Shown here: in pieces, positions 57,535-64,000 of the stretch
Position numbering within the stretch: position 1 is the stretch's first letter
Layout of the letters: each line of letters opens with the position of its first letter
Origin: Clostridium puniceum
GTDB lineage: Bacteria; Bacillota; Clostridia; Clostridiales; Clostridiaceae
Length of the DNA stretch: 64,000 nt
Assembly (NCBI RefSeq): GCF_002006345.1
Contig: NZ_LZZM01000089.1
Coordinates: forward strand, 1 to 64,000
Direction of reading: 5' to 3'
Position numbers and translations under genes: made by a program
Notes under the pieces: generated by a model
What the model was told of the DNA's origin: nothing
Database searches by the model: none
Seen by the model: the letters and a program-made list of their open reading frames with translations, nothing else

Positions 57535-57566
57535 TAATAAGTAAATTGTAAAGGGGAATTGTAAAG

Positions 57567-58340
57567 ATGGTAGAAAATGATGTATTTAAAATAGGTGGAA
57601 AAGAGTTAAGTAGTAGATTATTTATAGGAACAGGTAAATATGGAAAAAATTCTGATTTGCCCAAGGTCATTGAAAACTGTGCAACTAATGTTGTAACTAT
57701 GGCAGTAAGAAGAATTGATCTTGAAAATAAAGAGGAAGATGTTTTGGGATATATACCAAACAATATTACATTGCTCCCTAATACATCTGGAGCTAGAAAT
57801 GCAGAAGAGGCTATAAGAATTGCAAGAATAGCAAAGGCTATGGGGTGTGGGAATTGGATTAAAATTGAAGTTATTTCTGATGCTAAATATCTTATTCCAG
57901 ATAATTTAGAAACTTTAAAAGCTATTGAAGAGCTAGTAAAAGAAGGCTTTGTTGTACTTCCATATATGAGTCCAGATTTAATGATGGGAAAAAGAATGGC
58001 TGAAGCTGGAGCAGCAGCAGTGATGCCGTTAGGAGCACCTATTGGAAGTAATAGAGGAATTAGGACGAAGGAATTAATTGAAATTATGATTGATGAAATA
58101 GAAGTTCCTATTATTGTTGATGCTGGAATAGGTACTCCGTCAGATGCAGCGATGGCAATGGAAATTGGGGCATCAGCAGTATTAGTAAATACAGCAATTG
58201 CATCTTCAAAGGATCCAATTCAAATGGCAAGAGCATTTAAACTAGCTGTTGAAAGTGGAAGAATTGCATACCTTTCAGGTCTTGGAGCAAAACAGGAAAT
58301 AGCATCATCATCATCTCCATTAACAGGATTTTTAGGCTAA
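57567..58340 (+). CDS. thiG: Thiazole synthase
   Basis: TIM-barrel enzyme of 257 residues that joins DXP, dehydroglycine and ThiS-thiocarboxylate to make the thiazole phosphate. The Schiff-base lysine K99 is in GNWIKIEVI. Other marks: [70 protein letters not shown]. Normal length. RBS AAGGGG. Between thiF and thiH, the usual anaerobic (ThiH-dependent) arrangement. Confidence 0.96.
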   Translation: MVENDVFKIGGKELSSRLFIGTGKYGKNSDLPKVIENCATNVVTMAVRRIDLENKEEDVLGYIPNNITLLPNTSGARNAEEAIRIARIAKAMGCGNWIKIEVISDAKYLIPDNLETLKAIEELVKEGFVVLPYMSPDLMMGKRMAEAGAAAVMPLGAPIGSNRGIRTKELIEIMIDEIEVPIIVDAGIGTPSDAAMAMEIGASAVLVNTAIASSKDPIQMARAFKLAVESGRIAYLSGLGAKQEIASSSSPLTGFLG

Positions 58341-58351
58341 GAGGTGAAAAA

Positions 58352-59488
58352 ATGTATGAACAAAAGTATTTAGAAAATAGCGTATACCAATTTTTGAAGA
58401 AATATGATGAATTTGATTTTTATAGATTTTGGGATAATGTTACAAAGGATGATGTACTTAGAGTTTTATCTAAAAGAAATTTAGATGAAGAGGATTTATT
58501 AATATTGCTTTCTGAAACGGCAGAGGATTTTTTAGAAGAAATGGCACAAAAAGCACATAAGCTTACAGATCAATATTTTGGAAAGACAGTTTATTTATAT
58601 ACTCCAATGTATATAGCTAATTATTGTATAAATAGATGTGCTTATTGTGGATATAGTCATGATAATGTTATTTCTAGAAGGAAGCTGATAATGGAGGAAA
58701 TTGCAGAGGAAGCTAAATCAATAAGTCAAGAAGGCTTTAAACAAATATTATTTCTAACAGGGGAATCTCCAAAGGATACGCCAGTTAGTTATGTAGCAGA
58801 AGCAGCAGGTGTTCTTAGAAGCTACTTCCCTTCAGTAGCGTTAGAAGTTTATCCTATGGATGAAGAAGAGTATAGACAAGTTGTGACAAAGGGAGTAGAT
58901 TCCTTAACTGTATTTCAAGAAGTATATGATGAAGAAATTTATGGACAAGTCCATTTAGGTGGACCTAAGAAAAATTTTAGATATAGATTAGAAACTCCAG
59001 AAAGAGCTATAAGGGCAGGGGTAAGAAGTGTTAATATAGGGGCATTACTTGGTTTAAATGATTGGAGAATAGAAATGTTTAAAGAAGGGATTCATGGCTT
59101 ATATTTAAAGAAGACTTTCCCAGAAGCGGAAGTTTGCTTCTCCTTTTCAAGAATAAGACCTTGTATTGGAGGATTTAGTGATATTATAGATGTTTCAGAT
59201 AGAAACTTAGTTCAATGTATCGTAGCGATTAGAAATATGTTTCCTAATAGTGTACTTAATATTTCAACTAGAGAAGCAGAAGGGTTTAGAGATCATTTAA
59301 TACCACTTGGCATAAATAAAATTTCAGCAGGGGTTTCAACATCTGTTGGTGGACATACCTTAAATAAAGAAGATGCAGGAGAAAGTCAATTTGACACAAA
59401 TGACAAGAGAAGTACAACTCAGATAAAGCAAATGTTAAAAAATATAGGATATCAGCCTATATTTAAAGATTGGGAAAGTTTTGTTTAG
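58352..59488 (+). CDS. thiH: Tyrosine lyase ThiH (2-iminoacetate synthase)
   Basis: Radical SAM enzyme of 378 residues cleaving tyrosine to p-cresol and dehydroglycine (iminoacetate) for ThiG. The 4Fe-4S motif is C92-x3-C96-x2-C99 in NYCINRCAYCG. Further marks: ILFLTGESPKDTPVSYVAEA, LEVYPMDEEEY, TVFQEVYDE and INKISAGVSTSVGGH. RBS AGAGGTG. Use of ThiH rather than the oxidase ThiO is expected for an anaerobe. Eleven bases after thiG. Confidence 0.95.
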   Translation: MYEQKYLENSVYQFLKKYDEFDFYRFWDNVTKDDVLRVLSKRNLDEEDLLILLSETAEDFLEEMAQKAHKLTDQYFGKTVYLYTPMYIANYCINRCAYCGYSHDNVISRRKLIMEEIAEEAKSISQEGFKQILFLTGESPKDTPVSYVAEAAGVLRSYFPSVALEVYPMDEEEYRQVVTKGVDSLTVFQEVYDEEIYGQVHLGGPKKNFRYRLETPERAIRAGVRSVNIGALLGLNDWRIEMFKEGIHGLYLKKTFPEAEVCFSFSRIRPCIGGFSDIIDVSDRNLVQCIVAIRNMFPNSVLNISTREAEGFRDHLIPLGINKISAGVSTSVGGHTLNKEDAGESQFDTNDKRSTTQIKQMLKNIGYQPIFKDWESFV

Positions 59489-59574
59489 TTAAAGATGCTA
59501 AGAGGTTTTATTTTATTAAGTTTAAATTTAATGAATAAGATCTCTTTAAAATTTAGGAGGTTAAATAATAAATT

Positions 59575-60231
59575 ATGATTATAATAGGAATAACAAATAG
59601 AAACCTATGTATGGATTTTTATGGGCAGATAAGAAAGATAGCAAAATCAAAGTTAAATTATTTAATTATAAGGGAAAAAGATTTAAAAAATGAGAAGCTA
59701 TTAAATCTTGCTTTGAAGGTAAAAGAAGAGTTAAAAGATACTAAAATAAAAATAATTGTTAACTCTAATATAGATGTGGCTAAAAAAATTGAAGCAGATG
59801 GAATTCAATTGTCTTTTAAGAATTTTATTGAAGTAAATAACAAGTTATACACAGAAAATGAAATATATTTGAAAAATATTGGGGATAATTTTCAGATTAT
59901 AGGGGATAGTTATAAAATATATAAAACTATAGGGGTTTCGATTCATAGCTATGAAGAGGGAATTGAAGCATATAAATTAGGTGCTGATTATGTTATTTAT
60001 GGGCATGTATTCAAATGTAGGTGTAAAAAAGGAATAATTCCAAGAGGTGTAAAAGAAATAAAAAGTCTTTCGGAAAGGATAAATATTCCAATAATTGGAC
60101 TCGGAGGGATAGATGAAAATAATTTTAAAGAAGTATTAAATTCTGGTGCAAAAGGAATTGCAATAATGTCAAGTTTAATGAAAAGTCATGAGCCTAAGGA
60201 ATTAATTAATAAATATAATAAAATTAAATAG
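59575..60231 (+). CDS. ThiE/TenI-family protein, probably thiazole tautomerase
   Basis: TIM-barrel protein of 218 residues. The end GHVFKCRCKKGIIPRGVKEI and IPIIGLGGIDENNFKEVLNSG matches TenI, where the motif is GHVF-T-CKKG-PRG, rather than the GPIFPTxTK of thiamine-phosphate synthase ThiE. The N-terminal ITNRNLC...YLIIREKDL is shared by both. TenI isomerises the ThiG product to the carboxylate used by ThiE. It could still act as a ThiE; no thiD, thiC or other thiE gene is present. RBS AGGAGG. Last gene of the TPP-controlled cluster. Confidence 0.8.
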   Translation: MIIIGITNRNLCMDFYGQIRKIAKSKLNYLIIREKDLKNEKLLNLALKVKEELKDTKIKIIVNSNIDVAKKIEADGIQLSFKNFIEVNNKLYTENEIYLKNIGDNFQIIGDSYKIYKTIGVSIHSYEEGIEAYKLGADYVIYGHVFKCRCKKGIIPRGVKEIKSLSERINIPIIGLGGIDENNFKEVLNSGAKGIAIMSSLMKSHEPKELINKYNKIK

Positions 60232-60357
60232 TAGTAATAATAAAAATACTTGTAAATATTATGTGTTCATTATAAACTCTTTAAAGAAAGATATATTAAA
60301 GTTAAATTATTATTTTAGTGTTTATATAAATATCATTAAGATAGGAGAAGTTGAATA

Positions 60358-61224
60358 ATGAGTACAATTGCAGGAAAAGGTTGCGCAAGAATTATACCTG
60401 ATGGAGAGAAAAAAACATTATATGATATTGAAAGAAGTATTATTAAGACTTATAGAAAAGACATTTGGAGAAATTTTATAAAAGCTATTAAAGATTACAA
60501 TATGATTGAAGAAGGAGATAAAATTGCAGTTGGTGTGTCTGGTGGAAAAGACAGTATACTTATGGCAAAGTTATTTCAAGAACTACAAAAACATGGGCAA
60601 GTTAATTTTGAAGTAGTATTTTTAGCTATGGATCCAGGATATCACCCAGATATAAAGAAGTTGTTAATAGAGAATTGTGAACATTTAAATATCCCCATTC
60701 ATATTTACGAATCGGGCATTTTTGAAGTGGTTGATAGAATGGCTAAGGAATATCCTTGTTACTTATGTGCAAGAATGAGAAGAGGTTCACTTTATGCAAA
60801 AGCAAAAGAATTTGGCTGTAATAAACTTGCATTAGGACATCATTATAATGATGTGATTGAAACAACAATGTTGAATTTATTATATTCAGGCAATTTTAAA
60901 ACAATGTTACCTAAATTTAAATCAAAGAATTTTGAAAATATAGAATTAATAAGACCGTTGTATTATATTGAAGAAGATTCTATAAGACGATTTATAAATA
61001 ATAGTGGTATATGGCCGCTAAATTGCGCTTGTATGGTTGCAGCTGAGAAAATAGGCAATAAAAGATATGAAATCAAGGATTTAATTAAGGAATTAAAGAA
61101 AAATTTTAGTGGTGTAGAGAAATCTATATTTAGTGCCGCAGAAAATGTAAGCATAGATGGAATATTAGGCTGGCAAAAAGGGCAAACAAAATATTCATAT
61201 TTAGATTTTTATGATGAAGAATAA
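60358..61224 (+). CDS. TtcA-like PP-loop tRNA thiolase
   Basis: ATPase of 288 residues, TtcA family, which makes 2-thiocytidine at tRNA position 32 using an Fe-S cluster. PP-loop SGGKDS is at 61-66. The cysteine pair C134-x2-C137 in PCYLCARMRRG and a third group C223-A-C225 fit the cluster ligands of TtcA (C-x2-C plus a later Cys). LGHHYNDVIETTMLNLL is typical. The N-terminal piece GCARIIPDGEKKT is an extra. Some clostridial relatives act on other tRNA positions, so target is tentative. RBS AGGAGA. Not in the thi operon proper, 126 bases after it. Confidence 0.82.
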   Translation: MSTIAGKGCARIIPDGEKKTLYDIERSIIKTYRKDIWRNFIKAIKDYNMIEEGDKIAVGVSGGKDSILMAKLFQELQKHGQVNFEVVFLAMDPGYHPDIKKLLIENCEHLNIPIHIYESGIFEVVDRMAKEYPCYLCARMRRGSLYAKAKEFGCNKLALGHHYNDVIETTMLNLLYSGNFKTMLPKFKSKNFENIELIRPLYYIEEDSIRRFINNSGIWPLNCACMVAAEKIGNKRYEIKDLIKELKKNFSGVEKSIFSAAENVSIDGILGWQKGQTKYSYLDFYDEE

Positions 61225-61307
61225 CCTAAGAAAATTAAGGGTATTTATTAATTTGGAAAAGTATGTTATATTAAAGTAAATTAGATATTTAAAAGGATGA
61301 AGATAAA

Positions 61308-61496
61308 ATGACAAATGATTCAATAGAAATTATTGATCCAAATATATTATTAAGTATAATGAATACAAAATTAAGAGACCAATATGCTTCATTGGATGTT
61401 CTTTGTTATGATTTAGAAATAGAAAAAGAGGGTATTTTGAGAAGATTAGATAGTATTGGTTATACATACAATGAAAGCGAAAATCAATTTAAATAA
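61308..61496 (+). CDS. DUF4250-domain small protein
   Basis: Protein of 62 residues: IDPNILLSIMNTKLRDQYAS, LDVLCYDLEIEKEGILRRLD, SIGYTYNESENQF. This is the DUF4250 pattern (P-x-ML-S-VN-KLRD-Y-SLD-LC--L). Cytosolic and helical, with unknown function. RBS AAAGGATG. Confidence 0.82.
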   Translation: MTNDSIEIIDPNILLSIMNTKLRDQYASLDVLCYDLEIEKEGILRRLDSIGYTYNESENQFK

Positions 61497-61551
61497 CTTC
61501 AATTTGTAGGTTAATTTAAAGTTAATTAAAAAGAATGGAGGATGATGTTAT

Positions 61552-61656
61552 ATGAATTTAAAAAAGACAGGCAAGATACTTACTGTTATGGCAGCAACAG
61601 CAGCTTTAATAGCATCCTTGGTAAAAGACAAAAAAACAAAAGACACAAATGAATAA
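61552..61656 (+). CDS. Small single-helix membrane protein of 34 residues
   Basis: ATG 61552 opens MNLKKTGKILTVMAATAALI and continues ASLVKDKKTKDTNE. A basic start, one hydrophobic helix (about 9-24) and a charged tail. GGAGG is ten bases ahead. A second frame from ATG 61542 also reads 36 codons, but is hydrophilic and less protein-like. Too short for family assignment. Confidence 0.5.
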   Translation: MNLKKTGKILTVMAATAALIASLVKDKKTKDTNE

Positions 61657-61690
61657 AAATAAATTATAGCTTAGGTGAAGGATTGTAGGT

Positions 61691-63451
61691 ATGATTAGGG
61701 AAGATTTTGAAGTCAAATATGAAGAAATATTAGATTGGTCAGATAATAATGGATTTACTATAATTTGGAATCAAGAAGAAAAGAAGCTAATAGTTGATAA
61801 TAAAATTATGGACAGTATAGAAGGATATGATATTAATAATCAAACATTAGAACAATTTATGAATTTTGTTGATGATGAAGATAAGAAAAATATGCTTAGC
61901 TTTTTTTATCAAGATTTAAGCAAAAGTTATATAAATAGAGAACAGATACAACAGCGATATAAAGTAAAAGGTATTAGAGGTAATACAATCGAGTGTATTA
62001 TTATTGGAAAAGCAATACAAAATAGAGAAAAGTATTATTTTGTTGGAACAAGTTATTTGTTTGGAAAATTAGATGAAGATTATAAAAATATAGATTCTTG
62101 GATGGGTAGCTGGAAAGAATCTATGGTTAATAAAACCGTAAATTCAATTATCCAAAGTGATAGAATTACAGGTTTGCCAGATAAATATTTTTTTAAGAAT
62201 ACAGTTACTAATTTGTTGAAAGATGTAGTTGAAGAGAATACAAGGGCAGCTATGATTATAATTAATTTGGATAACTTTAAATATGTAAACGACTCCTTTG
62301 GGCATGATTTTGGAGATTTATTATTAAAGGAAGTCAGTCATACAATATTAAAGGCAATTACACCTGATGTATTATTATCAAGATATAGTGGAAACACGTT
62401 CTTGTTATTTAAACCTAATATATCAGATATACATGAAGTAATAGCTTTATGCAACATTATAATTAAATCTTTTGAAAATCCTAATAGAGTAAGTGACAAA
62501 AAGATTTATGTAACAGCCAGCATAGGAATTGCTTTATCACCAGATCATGGAATAGATTATAATACTTTGTTAAAAAATGCAGATGCAGCAATGTATGAAG
62601 CTAAAAAGAATGGAAAGAATGAATGTGATTTTTTTAATGATAGTCTTTCACTGGAATTAAATAGGATTTATAGTTTACAAAAAGGATTAAGGACTGCAGT
62701 AGAAAATAACGAAATATATGTTATGTTTCAACCTAAAGTATCACTAGATGATTCTTTAGTTAATGGTTTTGAAGCACTTGCTAGATGGGAAAGTCATGAA
62801 TTTGGGATAGTAAGTCCTGAAGAGTTTATTCCAATAGCAGAAAGTTCTAAAATGATAATTCCAATTGGAAAATTTATTTTAGAAGAAGTGTTTAAAAAGA
62901 CCAAATGTCTTTTAAATGAAGGCAATGATAATTTTAAAATAGCAGTTAATTTATCAGAAATGCAGCTTAGAGACGATGTTATTTTATCGGACTTTAAAAT
63001 GTTAATAAAGAAATACAGAATTAATCCTAAGTATATTGAAGTTGAAATTACTGAAAGTATGTTAATGAAATCTTTTGATAAGAATGTAAGAATTCTTGAA
63101 GAAATTAAGAATTTAGGCGTAAGCATAGCTTTAGATGATTTTGGAACAGGATATTCGTCATTGAATTATTTAACAAAGTTGCCTATAGATGTATTAAAAA
63201 TAGATAGAAGTTTTTTAATTGACTTAATGAGTAATCCTAAAAATAAATGTATTGTGGAAAATATAATTAATTTGTCACATCAATTAGGTATAGAGGTTGT
63301 GGCAGAAGGTGTTGAAGATAGATTTCAAGTTGAATACTTAAAAATGATATTATGTGATGTTGTTCAAGGATATTATTTTAGTAAACCGCGAATGTTTAAT
63401 CAAATAAAAAATACAATTGGAAAAGAACTCGAAAAAGGTATTGACAAATAA
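61691..63451 (+). CDS. EAL-domain cyclic-di-GMP phosphodiesterase with degenerate GGDEF domain
   Basis: Soluble protein of 586 residues. Residues 1-130 are a PAS-like sensor, about 150-320 a GGDEF domain in which the active-site loop is SGNTF (233-237), not GGDEF, so diguanylate cyclase activity is unlikely. About 328-580 is an EAL domain with FEALARW (360-366), DDFGTGYSSL (482-491), LKIDRSF (502-508) and VAEGVED near the end, the expected metal and catalytic residues being present. It should hydrolyse c-di-GMP, with the GGDEF part as a possible GTP-sensing regulator. Stop overlaps the next promoter's -35 region. Confidence 0.88.
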   Translation: MIREDFEVKYEEILDWSDNNGFTIIWNQEEKKLIVDNKIMDSIEGYDINNQTLEQFMNFVDDEDKKNMLSFFYQDLSKSYINREQIQQRYKVKGIRGNTIECIIIGKAIQNREKYYFVGTSYLFGKLDEDYKNIDSWMGSWKESMVNKTVNSIIQSDRITGLPDKYFFKNTVTNLLKDVVEENTRAAMIIINLDNFKYVNDSFGHDFGDLLLKEVSHTILKAITPDVLLSRYSGNTFLLFKPNISDIHEVIALCNIIIKSFENPNRVSDKKIYVTASIGIALSPDHGIDYNTLLKNADAAMYEAKKNGKNECDFFNDSLSLELNRIYSLQKGLRTAVENNEIYVMFQPKVSLDDSLVNGFEALARWESHEFGIVSPEEFIPIAESSKMIIPIGKFILEEVFKKTKCLLNEGNDNFKIAVNLSEMQLRDDVILSDFKMLIKKYRINPKYIEVEITESMLMKSFDKNVRILEEIKNLGVSIALDDFGTGYSSLNYLTKLPIDVLKIDRSFLIDLMSNPKNKCIVENIINLSHQLGIEVVAEGVEDRFQVEYLKMILCDVVQGYYFSKPRMFNQIKNTIGKELEKGIDK

Positions 63452-63469
63452 AAAAAATGAGTATAGTAT
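63441..63469 (+). promoter_or_regulatory. Promoter of the trpP T-box transcript
   Basis: TTGACA (63441-63446), 17 bases, TAGTAT (63464-63469). The -35 overlaps the last codons of the EAL gene. Confidence 0.65.
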
Positions 63470-63479
63470 AACATTATGA

Positions 63480-63735
63480 AGTAAATCCTATGAAAAGGGA
63501 TAGTAATCATGATACAATGTCAAAGAGAGTTGAAGATGGTGAGATTTCAGCACAGTAGTTAATGATGAATGGGCCTTTGAGGAGCGATATGAAATCTTTG
63601 TGAGAGTAGTTTAGCCGTAAGTCGCACGTTATAGCGAATAAGATATTTTTTGTATCTGAAATGAGAGGCATTTTATGCAATCTAGGTGGCAACGCGGATA
63701 ATCTCCGTCCTATTAATATAGGACGGAGTTTTTTT
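63480..63735 (+). promoter_or_regulatory. Tryptophan T-box leader
   Basis: Elements in order: AGAGAG motif (about 63521), stem I with specifier-loop context GAATGGGCC, where TGG (63570-63572) is the Trp codon, and antiterminator core GGTGGCAACGCGG (63685-63697). The UGGC bulge pairs with the GCCA end expected of tRNA-Trp. Terminator stem CTCCGTCCTAT-TAAT-ATAGGACGGAG (63703-63728) plus TTTTTTT. Uncharged tRNA-Trp should allow readthrough into trpP. Confidence 0.95.
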
Positions 63736-63830
63736 ATTATCTAAAAATGGGGGCGTGATAGTTATGTTATGAAAGAAAGTGGTTTTTACATAGAATTAAG
63801 CAATAATAAATAATAAAGGGGAGTTCAATA

Positions 63831-64000
63831 ATGAATACAAAAAAAATGGCGGCAAACGCAATATTAATAGCAGTAGGAGCAATATTACATCAACTTACAC
63901 CAGGACTTGGAATACAATCGGATTTTTCATTAGCAATGTTATTTATAATAATAGTACTTAATAAAGATTACAAAACAGCATTAACATGTGGAATCATTAT
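63831..64000 (+). CDS. trpP: Tryptophan transporter TrpP (partial, 3' end outside window)
   Basis: The first 56 codons are seen: MNTKKMAANAILIAVGAILH, then Q-L-T-P-G-L, then FSLAMLFIIIVLNKDYKTAL. Like Bacillus and clostridial TrpP, it begins with a short basic start and a TM helix ending AxxH. Predicted to import tryptophan. RBS AAAGGGGAG. The T-box upstream with a UGG specifier independently supports the substrate. The gene runs off the window. Confidence 0.88.
   Translation, partial: MNTKKMAANAILIAVGAILHQLTPGLGIQSDFSLAMLFIIIVLNKDYKTALTCGII

Overview
The window is AT-rich, gene-dense chromosomal DNA from a low-GC Gram-positive anaerobe. Strong AGGAGG-type ribosome binding sites, TTG/GTG starts, S-box, TPP and T-box leaders, a CtsR operator at clpB and the protein types (ferredoxin-nitroreductase fusion, radical-SAM ThiH, iron-type alcohol dehydrogenase, XRE-TPR regulators) point to Clostridium sensu stricto, probably a saccharolytic soil-type species. 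The species cannot be fixed from sequence alone. No rRNA or tRNA gene, CRISPR array or intact prophage was seen. The only mobile-element trace is the end of an IS4-type transposase at the left edge.

Layout. 1-3.5 kb: transposase end, Old Yellow Enzyme-type flavin oxidoreductase behind a duplicated palindromic operator, decayed gene remnants, ferredoxin-nitroreductase. 3.5-9.2 kb: alpha-galactoside use, with a GH4 and a GH36 alpha-galactosidase each divergent from its own, mutually paralogous, AraC regulator. 9.6-14.5 kb: chemoreceptor, secreted alkaline phosphatase behind phased Pho-box-like repeats, YibE/F membrane protein. 14.7-21.7 kb: secreted proteins on the minus strand (PL9 pectate lyase, a Big2-containing protein, an M4 metalloprotease), the last two sharing a near-identical C-terminal module. 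22.3-29.6 kb: cysK, aspA, iron alcohol dehydrogenase and a polar amino-acid ABC transporter; the last two transcription units start from near-identical promoter modules. 29.8-37.9 kb: 2-keto-3-deoxygluconate permease, two tandem PucR regulators, a GABA-type aminotransferase and two overlapping AstE/AspA-family genes, the second lacking the zinc ligands. 38-46.5 kb: lipoprotein, RNase R, SmpB, then an S-box-controlled methionine transporter (metNIQ) and a DUF1232 protein. 46.9-55.9 kb: RNase H, two HTH-TPR regulators, CBS protein, ClpB, ECF S component, PspC. 56.2-60.2 kb: TPP riboswitch and thiS-thiF-thiG-thiH-tenI/thiE. 60.3-64 kb: TtcA-like thiolase, small proteins, an EAL phosphodiesterase with a degenerate GGDEF domain, and a tryptophan T-box leading into trpP, cut by the window end.

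How the parts fit. Pectate lyase, KdgT and two alpha-galactosidases describe a plant-polysaccharide degrader. The RNA leaders show feedback control of methionine uptake, thiazole synthesis and tryptophan uptake. The least explained part is the PucR-PucR-gabT-AstE-AstE block, which looks like a degradation route for an N-acylated amino compound, with one catalytic and one apparently non-catalytic deacylase-fold subunit.

Starts were moved from the longest reading frame to the codon best supported by a ribosome binding site where these differed; each entry says so.
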